The notes beneath the pieces are model-generated. The model saw only the letters and a program-made list of their open reading frames with translations, did no database searches and was not told where the DNA came from. DNA of 48,065 nucleotides from Micromonospora globbae (GTDB taxonomy: Bacteria > Actinomycetota > Actinomycetes > Mycobacteriales > Micromonosporaceae): positions 1 through 48,065 of the forward strand of contig NZ_RAQQ01000032.1 of the NCBI RefSeq assembly GCF_003610785.1, in the 5' to 3' direction. Below, piece by piece: positions 18,041 through 26,381 of this stretch. The translations under genes were made by a program, and so were the position numbers. Numbering within the stretch: position 1 is the stretch's first letter; each line of letters begins with the position of its first letter.

Positions 18041-18763
18041 GTGAGCCCCGCGGAGTCCCCCCGGCCGCCGTCCGCCGCCGGGCAACCGTCGCCGCCGGCC
18101 ACGGAACAGACCGCCCCGCCGACCGGCCCGCCGCTGGTGTCCGGGGCTCCGGGAGCGACGCCCGGGCCGTTCGAGGGCCGACCGGGGGTGCCGGCCGGGC
18201 CCCCACCGGCCTGGCCCCCACCGGCCGGGCCCCCACCGGCCGGGTCACCGCCGCAGGCGGGCCCGCCGTCGTCGGCCGGTCCGTTGGAGCCCTGGCCGCA
18301 GACCGTCCGTTGGCAGCCGATCTCCCGGGACCTCATCTGGGTGGAGCTGCTGCGACTCGGCGCGGTGCTGGTGGTCGTCGTCCTCGGGGTGGCGATCGGC
18401 TGGGCGCTCAGCGGGCACTGGCTGTTCGGGCTGGGCCTCGCCGTCGTCCTCCTGGCCGGTGCCGTGCGTGCCGTCTCGATCGTCCGCGCCGTGCGCGCCT
18501 GGGGGTACGCCGAGCGTGAGGACGACCTGCTGGTCCGCCACGGGCTGCTGGTCCGGCGGCTGTCCATCGTCCCGTACGCCCGGATGCAGTTCGTCGACGT
18601 GAGCGCCGGGCCGCTGGAGCGCGCGTTCGACCTCGCGACCGTCCAGTTGCACACCGCCGCGGCGGCCAGCGACGCCCGGGTGCCGGGTCTGCGCCCGGCC
18701 GAGGCGTCCCGGCTGCGCGACCGGCTCACCGCGCTCGGCGAGGATCGGGCGGAGGGCCTGTGA
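18041..18763 (+). CDS. bacterial PH (bPH_2) domain membrane protein, YdbS-like
   Basis: 240 residues from GTG 18041. Residues 1-85 are Pro/Gly/Ala-rich with PPAGPP-type repeats and look unstructured. Two membrane helices follow (about 106-126 and 128-148). The bPH_2 domain then carries EDDLLVRHGLLVRRLSIVPYARMQFVDVSAGPLERAFDLATVQLHTA, the classic YdbS signature. It is followed after 34 bp by the larger YdbT-like paralog; such pairs are usual. The role is unknown. The Shine-Dalgarno is weak. Confidence 0.85.
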   Translation: MSPAESPRPPSAAGQPSPPATEQTAPPTGPPLVSGAPGATPGPFEGRPGVPAGPPPAWPPPAGPPPAGSPPQAGPPSSAGPLEPWPQTVRWQPISRDLIWVELLRLGAVLVVVVLGVAIGWALSGHWLFGLGLAVVLLAGAVRAVSIVRAVRAWGYAEREDDLLVRHGLLVRRLSIVPYARMQFVDVSAGPLERAFDLATVQLHTAAAASDARVPGLRPAEASRLRDRLTALGEDRAEGL

Positions 18764-18797
18764 CCGGCCGGTCCCCGGCGACCGCGGAGCCGGCCCG

Positions 18798-20531
18798 ATG
18801 ACCGACGGCCCCCCGGCCGAGCCGGGTACCCGCCCGCCGGTGCCGCCGGCCGGGCCACCGCCTGGCGACACGCCCGCGCCGCCACCGCAGACGGGCGCCC
18901 CGCAGCCCGTGCCGCATCCACCCGCCGCGGGGCCTGGTCCCTACCCGCCCGCACCGCACGGCCCCGGGCCGCAGGCACCCGGCCCCGGGCCGTACGCTCC
19001 CGGGTCCTACCCGCCGCCCGGACCGTACGCCCCCGGGGTCCACCCGGCCGGGCCGTACGCCCCCGGGGCCTACCCGCCGGGGGCCTACGCTCCGCCCGGG
19101 CCGCACGCTCCCGGGGCCCATCCGCCCGGGCCGTACCCTCCCGGGCCCTACCCGCCCGGGCCGTACGGTCCACCGGGCCTGCCGCCACCGGGCGAAACGG
19201 GCGAGCCCCGGCAGCGGCTGCACCCGCTCAGCCCGGCGCTGCACGGCGCCAAGTCGCTGGTCGTGGTGATCGCCGGCCTGTCCTGGTCGACGCTGTCCCG
19301 GGTCGGCTTCGGCTGGTTCGCCGCCATGGTGGTCGTGCTGGCCCTCGGCGCGACCGTCCTCTCGATCGTCAGCTGGTACAACACCGGCTACCACGTGGTC
19401 GGGCGCGAACTGCGGGTCTACGAGGGGCTGCTCTGGCGCCGGACCCGGGCCATCCCGCTGGAGCGGTTGCAGGCCGTCGAGGTGGTCCGCCCCCTGCTCG
19501 CCCAGCTCACCGGTCTGGCCGAGCTGCGCCTGGAGGTGGTCGGCGGGGGCAAGACGGAGGCGCCGCTGGCGTACCTCAGCGTGGCCGACGCGGTCGCGCT
19601 GCGGGAGCGGCTGCTCGCGCTCGCCGGCCGGGCCGCGCAGCCGGTGGCCCCGCAGGCGCCCGCCGCGGGGCCGGCACCGGTCCCGGCCGGGCTGCCACCG
19701 ACGGCCACGGCGCTGCCGCCCGGCCGGCCGCTGCACGCGGTCCGCAACGAGGACCTGCTCGTCAGCCAACTGCTCACGCCGCAGGCGTTCCTGCTGCCGT
19801 TCGGCGTCGCCTTCGTGGTGGCGCAGTTCCTCTCCGAGGGGTCCTGGTCGTTCATCGCGGTGGCCAGCACCCTCACCGCCATGGCGGGCGTGGTGCTGCA
19901 ACCCGTGCGGCGGGTGCTCGACGACTGGAACTTCCGGCTGGCCCGCGACGGCGGCACGCTACGCGTCCGCAACGGCCTGCTGGAGACCCGGGCGCAGACG
20001 GTCCCGCTGCACCGGGTGCAGACCGTACGGGCCACTTGGCCGCTGCTGTGGCGGATGAAGGGCTGGCTGCGGCTGCGACTGGAGGTGGCCGGCTACTCGG
20101 TCGGCGAGGGCGACGAGCGCAACCGCCCGGACCGGCTGCTGCCGGTCGGCGACCTGCCCACCGCCGAGCGGATCGTGGCCGAGGTGCTGCCCGAGGTGCC
20201 GCTGAGCGGGGTGGGGCTCACCCCACCGCCGTCCCGGGCACGCTGGCTGCACCCCCTCGGGCGGAACGCGCTCGGCGCGGGCCTGCACGAACGGGTCGTG
20301 GCGGTACGCTCCGGGCTGCTCACCCGGCAGCTCACCCTCGTGCCGTACGCCCGGATCCAGAGCGTGCGGGTGGTGCAGGGCCCGCTCCAGCGGCGGCTCG
20401 GGCTGGCCACCGTGCACGTGGACACGGCCGGCGGGGCGGGCGCGGCCGCCGAGTCGCGCGACCTCGGCGAGGCGTGGTGGCTGGCCGCCGAACTGATCGC
20501 GCGGACGCACGCCGCCCGCCAGGTCGGCTGA
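18798..20531 (+). CDS. bacterial PH (bPH_2) domain membrane protein, YdbT-like
   Basis: 577 residues. The N-terminal 135 residues are low-complexity, dominated by PGPYAPG, PPGAY and YPPG repeats. Then come a helix pair (about 152-195) and bPH_2 domains: ELRVYEGLLWRRTRAIPLERLQAVEVVRPLLAQLTGLAELRLEVVGGG, LRVRNGLLETRAQTVPLHRVQTVRATWPLLWRMKGWLRLRLEVAG and AVRSGLLTRQLTLVPYARIQSVRVVQGPLQRRLGLATVHVDTAGG. Three PH-like repeats and two helix pairs match YdbT. Its last 11 codons, including the stop, are repeated three more times downstream. Confidence 0.88.
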   Translation: MTDGPPAEPGTRPPVPPAGPPPGDTPAPPPQTGAPQPVPHPPAAGPGPYPPAPHGPGPQAPGPGPYAPGSYPPPGPYAPGVHPAGPYAPGAYPPGAYAPPGPHAPGAHPPGPYPPGPYPPGPYGPPGLPPPGETGEPRQRLHPLSPALHGAKSLVVVIAGLSWSTLSRVGFGWFAAMVVVLALGATVLSIVSWYNTGYHVVGRELRVYEGLLWRRTRAIPLERLQAVEVVRPLLAQLTGLAELRLEVVGGGKTEAPLAYLSVADAVALRERLLALAGRAAQPVAPQAPAAGPAPVPAGLPPTATALPPGRPLHAVRNEDLLVSQLLTPQAFLLPFGVAFVVAQFLSEGSWSFIAVASTLTAMAGVVLQPVRRVLDDWNFRLARDGGTLRVRNGLLETRAQTVPLHRVQTVRATWPLLWRMKGWLRLRLEVAGYSVGEGDERNRPDRLLPVGDLPTAERIVAEVLPEVPLSGVGLTPPPSRARWLHPLGRNALGAGLHERVVAVRSGLLTRQLTLVPYARIQSVRVVQGPLQRRLGLATVHVDTAGGAGAAAESRDLGEAWWLAAELIARTHAARQVG

Positions 20532-20627
20532 GCGCGGACGCACGCCGCCCGCCGGGCCGGCTGAGCGCGGACGCACGCCGCCCGCCGGGCCGGCTGAGCG
20601 CGGACGCGCGCCGCCCGCCGGGCCGGA
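20499..20627 (+). repeat. 33-bp tandem repeat made from the gene's own 3' end (4 units)
   Basis: Units begin at 20499, 20532, 20565 and 20598 with GCGCGGACGCACGCCGCCCG. Unit 1 is the last 11 codons of the PH-domain gene (ARTHAARQVG and stop). Units 2 and 3 are near-identical and would read ARTHAARRAG and stop; unit 4 is diverged at one base and ends early. Because 33 is a multiple of three, each copy repeats the same frame and stop. Slippage duplication is the likely origin. Confidence 0.9.
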
Positions 20628-20683
20628 CGGAGCGGTGGCGCGCCGGCAGCGGGTCTCGGCGACGTCGACCGACGACGGCCGGG

Positions 20684-21757
20684 TCAGCCGGTGGCGCGTA
20701 CCGCCGTCGGGTCCCCGGCCGGCTCGGGCGTGGGCTGGTCGACGGGCTCGTCGGTTGCCGGCAGCGGCCGACCGGCCGCCGAGGGGGGTTCGTCCGCCGG
20801 TGCCCGGCGGGCCCGGTGGGCCGCCCACCACCGTTCGGCGAGGCCGACCACCAGGAAGGTCACGCCGACGTACGCCCAGCCGACCAGCACGTCGATCACG
20901 TAGTGCTCGCCGGAGTAGACGAGGGTGAAGGTCATCGCCAGGGGGTAGGCCAGCAGCAGCGGCCACCACCGGCGCCGGGTGGCCCGCAGGAAGAACAGCA
21001 CCACGAAGAGGGCCCACGCGGTGTGCAGCGACGGCATGGCGGCGACCGGGTTCGAGGCGATCTGCCCGGCGTTGAGCAGGTTGCCCGCGCCGTGCATGCC
21101 GAACTCCTTCCACCCCCGCGTGGAGATCCGGGCCACCTCCTCGATGAGCCCGTTCTGGGCGGCCCACCAGGGCGGGGCGGCCGGGTAGAGGAAGTAGGTG
21201 GCCAGGCCGGCGGCGCAGAGGAAGCCCCACCGCCGCATGTACGCGCCCCAGCGCGCCCGGTTGCGCAGCCAGAGCACGGCGGCGGCGGCGAACGTGACGA
21301 CGAAGTGCGAGAAGTAGACCCAGCTGACGAGCACGTCCCACCACTGCACCTCGGGCCGGTAGAGGTGCTGCTGCAACCACACGGTGGGCACCTGCCCGCC
21401 GGTCGCCCACCCGAGCATGAACCGGTCGGCAGCCACCAGCTCGTAGGCGTGCGGGGTCGCGCCGTTGTCGGCGAAGCCCCGCGAGAGGTTGTACGCGGCG
21501 AAGAAGAGCACCACCGGCAGCCAGTCCCGGCCGAAACGCAGGTGGCTGCGCCAGGGCCGGGACGAGTTCCAGGCGATGGTGGCCGTCCAGATCCAGATGA
21601 ACGCGTACACCGGGTCGGTCGGCAGCCCGATGACGAGCCAACCGGCCACGAACGCGATCCCCCAGATCGTCATCGCGGCCAGGCGGCGGCGACCGCCGTC
21701 CGGAGGTGCCGGCGGGTCGGTCCGGGCGGGGGGCTGGGGGTCAGTCACGACGGCCAT
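20684..21757 (-). CDS. PAP2-superfamily membrane protein (AUR1/inositol-phosphate transferase-like)
   Basis: 357 residues with about six membrane helices. The PAP2-type catalytic blocks are MPSLHTAW (about residue 234) and SGEHYVIDVLVGW (about residue 275), with the two histidines of the phosphotransfer site. The layout with a long N-terminal multi-helix half and GWATGGQVPTVWLQQHLYRP resembles the AUR1-like subgroup that moves phospho-head groups between lipids rather than simple phosphatases. The C-terminus is a Pro/Ala/Glu-rich cytoplasmic tail. Start chosen at ATG 21757; TAACCT lies 8 bases upstream and there is no Shine-Dalgarno. Confidence 0.85.
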   Translation of the reverse strand: MAVVTDPQPPARTDPPAPPDGGRRRLAAMTIWGIAFVAGWLVIGLPTDPVYAFIWIWTATIAWNSSRPWRSHLRFGRDWLPVVLFFAAYNLSRGFADNGATPHAYELVAADRFMLGWATGGQVPTVWLQQHLYRPEVQWWDVLVSWVYFSHFVVTFAAAAVLWLRNRARWGAYMRRWGFLCAAGLATYFLYPAAPPWWAAQNGLIEEVARISTRGWKEFGMHGAGNLLNAGQIASNPVAAMPSLHTAWALFVVLFFLRATRRRWWPLLLAYPLAMTFTLVYSGEHYVIDVLVGWAYVGVTFLVVGLAERWWAAHRARRAPADEPPSAAGRPLPATDEPVDQPTPEPAGDPTAVRATG

Positions 21758-21824
21758 CGCGGTCAAGGTTAACGGCGGCCCGGACATCGACCGACGACAC
21801 ATGGCCCACCGGGCGTCGAGCACC

Positions 21825-21830
21825 TAGGCT
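21825..21830 (+). promoter_or_regulatory. -10 element of a leaderless promoter
   Basis: TAGGCT with exactly 7 bases (GTGGGCC) to the ATG at 21838 and no Shine-Dalgarno. Confidence 0.55.
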
Positions 21831-21837
21831 GTGGGCC

Positions 21838-22239
21838 ATGCAGGAGCAGCCCGATCCCCCGTTCACACCGGGGCTGACCGCCCGGGTGGAGTTGACCGTC
21901 ACCGACGCCGACACCGCGCAGGCGATCGGCTCGGGGGACGTGCCGGTCCTGGGCACGCCCCGCGTCCTGGCGCTGGCCGAGGCGGCCACTGTCGCCGCCA
22001 CCGCGACGGCCCTGCCGGCCGGCATGACCACCGTCGGGGTCCGGGTCGAGCTGGACCACCGCGCACCCACCTCCATCGGGCGGACGGTCCGGGCCGTGGC
22101 CCGGCTGGCGAAGGTCGACGGCCGGCGGCTGCTGTTCGAGGTACGGGTGGCCGACGGCGACGACGTCGTGGCCGAGGGGCGGGTGGAGCGGGTGCTCGTC
22201 GACCGCCACCGCTTCGTGGAGCGCGCCGCCACCGCATGA
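21838..22239 (+). CDS. thioesterase-like hotdog-fold protein (FlK-type)
   Basis: 133 residues. The pattern VELTVTDADTAQAIGSGDVPVLGTPRVLALAEAATVAA resembles the fluoroacetyl-CoA thioesterase (FlK) class of hotdog proteins, including the LGTPxVLAL(x)E helix and the later VELDHRAPTSIGRTV strand. These act on acyl-CoA or are binding proteins of unknown ligand. The stop overlaps the next start (ATGA), so it is coupled to the MBL hydrolase. Confidence 0.82.
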   Translation: MQEQPDPPFTPGLTARVELTVTDADTAQAIGSGDVPVLGTPRVLALAEAATVAATATALPAGMTTVGVRVELDHRAPTSIGRTVRAVARLAKVDGRRLLFEVRVADGDDVVAEGRVERVLVDRHRFVERAATA

Positions 22240-23063
22240 CGCCGCGGTTCGTCGAGGTCACCGACCGGGTGTACGTGCTCACCGAGCCGCTGCTCGACGT
22301 GAACGTCACGCTGGTGGTCGGCGACAGCGCGGCGCTGCTCGTGGACACGCTCTCCACCGCCGGGCAGGCCGCCGAGCTGGCGGCCGCCGCCCGGGCGGTG
22401 ACCGCCGCGCCGTGGACGATCGTGAACACCCACCACCACTTCGACCACTGCTTCGGCAACGCCGTCCTGGCCGCCGACCCGCCCCGCCCGGTCCACGCCC
22501 ACGAGCGGGTCACCGCGGCGCTGCGGGACCACCCCGACCGGCTGCGGCGGGAGGCGTACGCCGAGGTGGTCGCCCACTGGCCGGCGCTGGCGCCCGGGCT
22601 CGCCGCCACGGCGCTGCTGGCCCCCACCCACTCCGTCCGCACCGAGGCCGTGCTGGACGTGGGCGGCCGGCGGGTGCTGCTGCGCCATCCGGGACCGGGG
22701 CACACCGACGGCGACCTCGTCGTGCACGTGCCGGACGCCGACGTGCTGGTCGCCGGGGACCTGGTCGAGCAGAGCGGGCCGCCCGACTTCTCCGACGCCC
22801 ACCCGCTGAGCTGGCCGGACGCGGTCGCCGACCTGCTCCGGCTGACCACGCCCGCGACGGTCGTGGTTCCCGGGCACGGCAGGCCGGTGGACGCGGGGTT
22901 CGTGCGGGCGCAGCACGCCCGGTTGGCGGAGCTGGCCGCGCTCATCCGGGCCGGGCACCGCGACGGGGTGGCCCCCGACCGCCTCGCCGCCGACGCCCCG
23001 TTCGGCCCGCGTACGGCGCGGACCGCGATCCGGCGCGGCTACGCGGAGCTGGACGCGACCTGA
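22236..23063 (+). CDS. metallo-beta-lactamase-fold hydrolase
   Basis: 275 residues. The metal motif HxHxDH is present as THHHFDHCFGN (residues about 66-76), with later metal ligands His in HPGPGHTDGD, Asp in VLVAGDLV and His in VVPGHGRPVD. This is the glyoxalase-II-like or SoxH-like MBL group. The substrate is unknown. It is coupled with the thioesterase-like gene, so action on a thioester or its product is a reasonable guess. Confidence 0.88.
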   Translation: MTPRFVEVTDRVYVLTEPLLDVNVTLVVGDSAALLVDTLSTAGQAAELAAAARAVTAAPWTIVNTHHHFDHCFGNAVLAADPPRPVHAHERVTAALRDHPDRLRREAYAEVVAHWPALAPGLAATALLAPTHSVRTEAVLDVGGRRVLLRHPGPGHTDGDLVVHVPDADVLVAGDLVEQSGPPDFSDAHPLSWPDAVADLLRLTTPATVVVPGHGRPVDAGFVRAQHARLAELAALIRAGHRDGVAPDRLAADAPFGPRTARTAIRRGYAELDAT

Positions 23064-23092
23064 GACGCCGCCCCGGCCCGTCGACCCCCCGG

Positions 23093-23536
23093 TCACCCGG
23101 GTTCGCGGAGCAGGGCGGTGAGTCGCTCCAGGTGCGGCACGGCGGCGGTCACGGCGTCGCGGGCGGCCGGGTCGAGCCGGGACAGCGCGTCGGCGAGCAG
23201 CGCCGTGCGGTGCCGTTCGTGGTCGGCCATCCGCTCGCGGGCGGCCGCGGTGACGTGCAGCCGCGCGACGCGACCGTCGGCGGGATCCCGCTCGCGCCGG
23301 AGCAGCCCGGCGTCGACGAGGTCGCGGACCAGCGTGCTCACGGTGTTCGGAGCCGTCCGCAGGCACGCCGCGGCCTCCTTGACGCTCACGCCCGGGTGCG
23401 CCCGGACGAGGAGCATGAGCTCCGCCTGCGCGTCGGGCAGCTCGGTGCGGTGGGCCCGGCGGACGGCCGAACGGCGCAGCAGCCGGTGCAGGTCGCCCAC
23501 CAGCGCGCCCAGCCGCGCCACACTCTCGCTCGACAT
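23093..23536 (-). CDS. MarR-family transcriptional regulator
   Basis: 147 residues from ATG 23536; a TTG eight codons upstream is an alternative start. Winged-helix MarR core: ELPDAQAELMLLVRAHPGVSVKEAAACLRTAPNTVSTLVRDLVDAGLLRRERDPADGRVARLHVTAAA, including the DPADGR wing. It is divergent from a drug-efflux transporter with a 20-bp palindrome between them, so it most likely represses that transporter and itself until a ligand binds. Confidence 0.92.
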   Translation of the reverse strand: MSSESVARLGALVGDLHRLLRRSAVRRAHRTELPDAQAELMLLVRAHPGVSVKEAAACLRTAPNTVSTLVRDLVDAGLLRRERDPADGRVARLHVTAAARERMADHERHRTALLADALSRLDPAARDAVTAAVPHLERLTALLREPG

Positions 23537-23560
23537 GACCTCGTCCACATCGCCGTGCAA

Positions 23561-23580
23561 TACCTCTGCCTACAGAGCTA
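23561..23580. promoter_or_regulatory. MarR operator palindrome
   Basis: TACCTCTGCCTACAGAGCTA is a 20-bp dyad with one mismatched pair (CTCTG and CAGAG arms, flanked by TAC and CTA). It sits in the marR-efflux intergenic region, overlapping where both promoters must lie. Size and symmetry are typical for MarR dimers. Confidence 0.75.
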
Positions 23581-23618
23581 AGGTACCCGCTGAGATCGTG
23601 CTCGTGGGGAGACCATCC

Positions 23619-24863
23619 GTGGCGCAGACCGCGCGACCATCCGTACGCCCGGCGCCGGACCGGCGCACGCCGACCGCCGAACCGAGGCGGGGCGGCGCGG
23701 GCCTGCTCGTGCTGCTCGGCCTGCTCACCGCGTTCGGGCCGCTGTCGCTCGACATGTACCTGCCGGCGTTCCCCGAGATGACCCGGGACCTCGGGGCCGA
23801 CCAGGCGCAGATCCAGCTGTCGCTCACCACCTGCCTCATCGGGATGGCCCTCGGCCAGCTCGTCACGGGCCCCCTCAGCGACCGGTGGGGACGGCGGCGC
23901 CCCGTGCTGGCCGGCGTCGCCGCGTACGCCGTGCTGTCGCTGGTCTGTGCGGTCGCGCCGAACGCGCCGGCGCTGGCCGCCGCGCGCTTCGCGCAGGGGT
24001 TCGCCGGCGGGATGGGCGTGGTGGTGGCCCGCGCCGTGGTCCGCGACCTGCACTCCGGGCGGGCCGCGGCCAAGTACTTCTCCCGCCTCACCCTGGTGTT
24101 CGGCGTGGCCCCGGTGGCCGCGCCGGGGGTGGGCAGCCTCGTGCTGCGGTTCGGGTCGTGGCGCGCCGTCTTCGTCACGCTCGCGGTGATCGGCGTGCTC
24201 CTCGCCGCGGCGGTGGCGTGGCGGCTGCCGGAGACGCTCCCGGCCGACCGGCGCAGCGGCGGCGGCCTGCGGGACACGCTGCGCACGATGCGCGCGCTCA
24301 CCGCCGACCGCGTCTACGTCGGCTACGCGCTGACCCAGGGCCTCGCGTTCGCCGGCCTGTTCGCCTACATCTCGGGGTCGTCCTTCGTCTTCCAGGACGT
24401 GTTCGGCCTCTCCGAGGGCGCCTACAGCCTGATCTTCGGCCTCAACGCCCTGGCCCTGGTCGCCACCGGGCAGGCGAACGCGCGGCTGCTCGACCGGTTC
24501 GGCACCCGGACCCTGCTGACCCGCACCCTGGTCGTGGGCGTGGTGGCCGCCGCCGGGCTGCTCGCCGGTGCGGCGGGCGGGAGCCCGTGGGCGGTGGCCG
24601 CGTGCCTGTTCGTCTTCGTCGGGTCGCTGGGCATGGTGACACCGAACAGCACGGCACTCGGACTCGACCGGCACCCCCGCCACGCCGGCACCGCCGCGGC
24701 GCTCATGGGGACGATCCAGTCGGTGGTGGGCGCGCTCGCCGCCCCGCTCGTGGGCCTCGGCGGGGACGGCAGCGCCGTACCGATGGCCGCGGTGGTCGCC
24801 GGCGCCGTGGCGCTGTCCCTCACCGCCGTCCTGGCGCTCACCCGCCCCACCGGAACCGACTGA
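23619..24863 (+). CDS. MFS drug-efflux transporter, Bcr/CflA type
   Basis: 414 residues. Start at GTG 23619, six bases after GGGGAGA; GTGs at 23598 and 23604 have no better site. Twelve helices are evident. The Bcr/CflA hallmark is LDMYLPAFPEMTRDLGAD followed by LGQLVTGPLSDRWGRRRPVLAG, the MFS loop 2-3 motif. The family exports bicyclomycin, chloramphenicol or related drugs by proton antiport; the actual substrate is unknown. Regulation by the adjacent MarR protein is likely. Confidence 0.93.
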   Translation: MAQTARPSVRPAPDRRTPTAEPRRGGAGLLVLLGLLTAFGPLSLDMYLPAFPEMTRDLGADQAQIQLSLTTCLIGMALGQLVTGPLSDRWGRRRPVLAGVAAYAVLSLVCAVAPNAPALAAARFAQGFAGGMGVVVARAVVRDLHSGRAAAKYFSRLTLVFGVAPVAAPGVGSLVLRFGSWRAVFVTLAVIGVLLAAAVAWRLPETLPADRRSGGGLRDTLRTMRALTADRVYVGYALTQGLAFAGLFAYISGSSFVFQDVFGLSEGAYSLIFGLNALALVATGQANARLLDRFGTRTLLTRTLVVGVVAAAGLLAGAAGGSPWAVAACLFVFVGSLGMVTPNSTALGLDRHPRHAGTAAALMGTIQSVVGALAAPLVGLGGDGSAVPMAAVVAGAVALSLTAVLALTRPTGTD

Positions 24864-24874
24864 CCCGCCCGTGC

Positions 24875-25810
24875 TCAGCCGGCGAAGCGGGCCAGCACCT
24901 CGGCGCGGGTGGGCATGGACGTGGCGCCGCCCGGCGACTCGCACACGAGGCCGGCGACCCGCAGCGCGAACGCCACCCGCTCGATCCAGCCCGCCGGCTC
25001 GCCCGGTTCACCGGCGACCAGCAGGTCGGCGATGAGCGCCGCCATGACCGAGTCCCCGGCGCCCGTCGTGTCCACGGGGTTGACCTTCGGGGCCGGCACC
25101 CGCACCGGGTCGGCGTCGGCGGCGGCCAGGACCGCCCCGTCCGCACCGAGCGTCACCACCACCGTGGCCGCCCCGAGTTCGCGCAGGTACGCGGCCACGC
25201 CCTCGACGGGCTCGCCGGGATAGAGCAGTTCGGCGTCGGCGGAGCTGAGCTTCACCACGTGGGCGCCGGCGGCGAACTCGGCCACCACCTCGCGAAGCCC
25301 GGCCAGCGCGGCCGGCCCGTCCAGCAGGCGCGGGCGGACGTTCGGGTCGAAGACCCGCAGGCCGGCGGCGAGCGACCACGCCCGGCGCGCCGCGGCCAGC
25401 ACCGTCGGGCGGAGCAGCACCACCGAGCCGCAGTAGAGCACGTCGGCGCCCTCGATCACCCCGACGTCGAGATCGTCGGCGGTGAGCAGGCCGTACGAGG
25501 GCGGCTCGCCGTAGAAGCGGAAGTCGGGTTCCGCGCCGGCGTAGGACACCACGGCGAGCGCGGTCGGCACCGGCGCCGTGACCGCACCGTCGAGGCCGAC
25601 GCCGACACCGGTGAGGAAGTCACGGATCCGGCTGGCCAGCACGTCGTCACCGAGGGAGCCGACGAACTGCACCTCGCCACCGAGCCGCGCCACCCCGACG
25701 GCCACGTTCAGCGGTCCCCCGCCGATCGCCTGCCGGTAGGCCGGCGTGCCGTCGTACTCGGTCTCGAGCAGGTCGACCAGCGCCTCCCCGAGCACCACCG
25801 CGTATCCCAT
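24875..25810 (-). CDS. PfkB-family carbohydrate kinase (fructokinase-like)
   Basis: 311 residues, ATG 25810 behind GAGGAGAGGACCGGG. N-terminal GGGPLNVAVGVARLGG and C-terminal DTTGAGDSVMAAL (catalytic Asp in GAGD) are the two PfkB signatures; DPNVRPRLL supports a fructokinase-like subgroup. It phosphorylates a sugar with ATP in the cytoplasm. There is no sugar transporter or isomerase next door, so the substrate cannot be assigned. It converges with the MFS gene with only 11 bp between stops. Confidence 0.9.
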   Translation of the reverse strand: MGYAVVLGEALVDLLETEYDGTPAYRQAIGGGPLNVAVGVARLGGEVQFVGSLGDDVLASRIRDFLTGVGVGLDGAVTAPVPTALAVVSYAGAEPDFRFYGEPPSYGLLTADDLDVGVIEGADVLYCGSVVLLRPTVLAAARRAWSLAAGLRVFDPNVRPRLLDGPAALAGLREVVAEFAAGAHVVKLSSADAELLYPGEPVEGVAAYLRELGAATVVVTLGADGAVLAAADADPVRVPAPKVNPVDTTGAGDSVMAALIADLLVAGEPGEPAGWIERVAFALRVAGLVCESPGGATSMPTRAEVLARFAG

Positions 25811-25892
25811 CCCGGTCCTCTCCTCGTCGCCCGCCGGCGGGGCGTCCCCGTACGGGGAAATCGTGTCGCACCAGGCTGGCACAGTGCGCGGC

Positions 25893-26285
25893 GTGACAAC
25901 TGCCGAAGACACGGTATTCGCGTACTGGGACGCCTGCGAGGCCCGGGACTGGGAACGGTTCGCCGGGCTGCTCGCCGACGACATCGTCTACCACCTGCCG
26001 CAGACCCGGGAGCGGATCCGGGGCCGCGACGCCTTCCTCCGGTTCAACCGGGAGTACCCGGGCGACTGGCACATCTCGGTGACGCGGGTGGTCGGCGACG
26101 GCCGGCGCGCGGCCAGCTGGGTCACCTGCGCCGTCGACGGCGAGCACGTGCCGGCGGTGAGCTTCTTCGACCTCGACGACGACGGCCGGGTCAGCGTCGT
26201 CACCGAGTTCTGGCCCGAGCCGTACGAGCCGCCGCCGGGCCGGGAGCACCTCGCCGAGCGCTACCCGGCCGGCACGGTCGTCTGA
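25893..26285 (+). CDS. SnoaL/NTF2-like protein
   Basis: 130 residues from GTG 25893; an in-frame GTG at 25884 is also possible. It is an NTF2-like cone fold: AYWDACEARDWERFAGLLADDIVYHLPQTRERIRGRDAFLRFNREYPGDWHISVTRVVGDG, then the strand-rich end SFFDLDDDGRVSVVTEFW. Such proteins are small isomerases, hydrolases or ligand binders. It is divergent from the PfkB kinase. Confidence 0.82.
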   Translation: MTTAEDTVFAYWDACEARDWERFAGLLADDIVYHLPQTRERIRGRDAFLRFNREYPGDWHISVTRVVGDGRRAASWVTCAVDGEHVPAVSFFDLDDDGRVSVVTEFWPEPYEPPPGREHLAERYPAGTVV

Positions 26286-26289
26286 CCCT

Positions 26290-26307
26290 GGGGCCGCCGC
26301 GGGCCCC
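26290..26307. terminator. hairpin between convergent genes
   Basis: GGGGCC and GGCCCC form a short GC-only stem just after the SnoaL-like stop, facing the xdhC-like stop. There is no U-tract. Confidence 0.4.
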
Positions 26308-26381
26308 GGCGCGCGCCCCGTCCACCGTGCGGCCACGCCCCGGAACCGCGCGCCCACTGCCGCCGCCGGCGCGGGTGGCGT

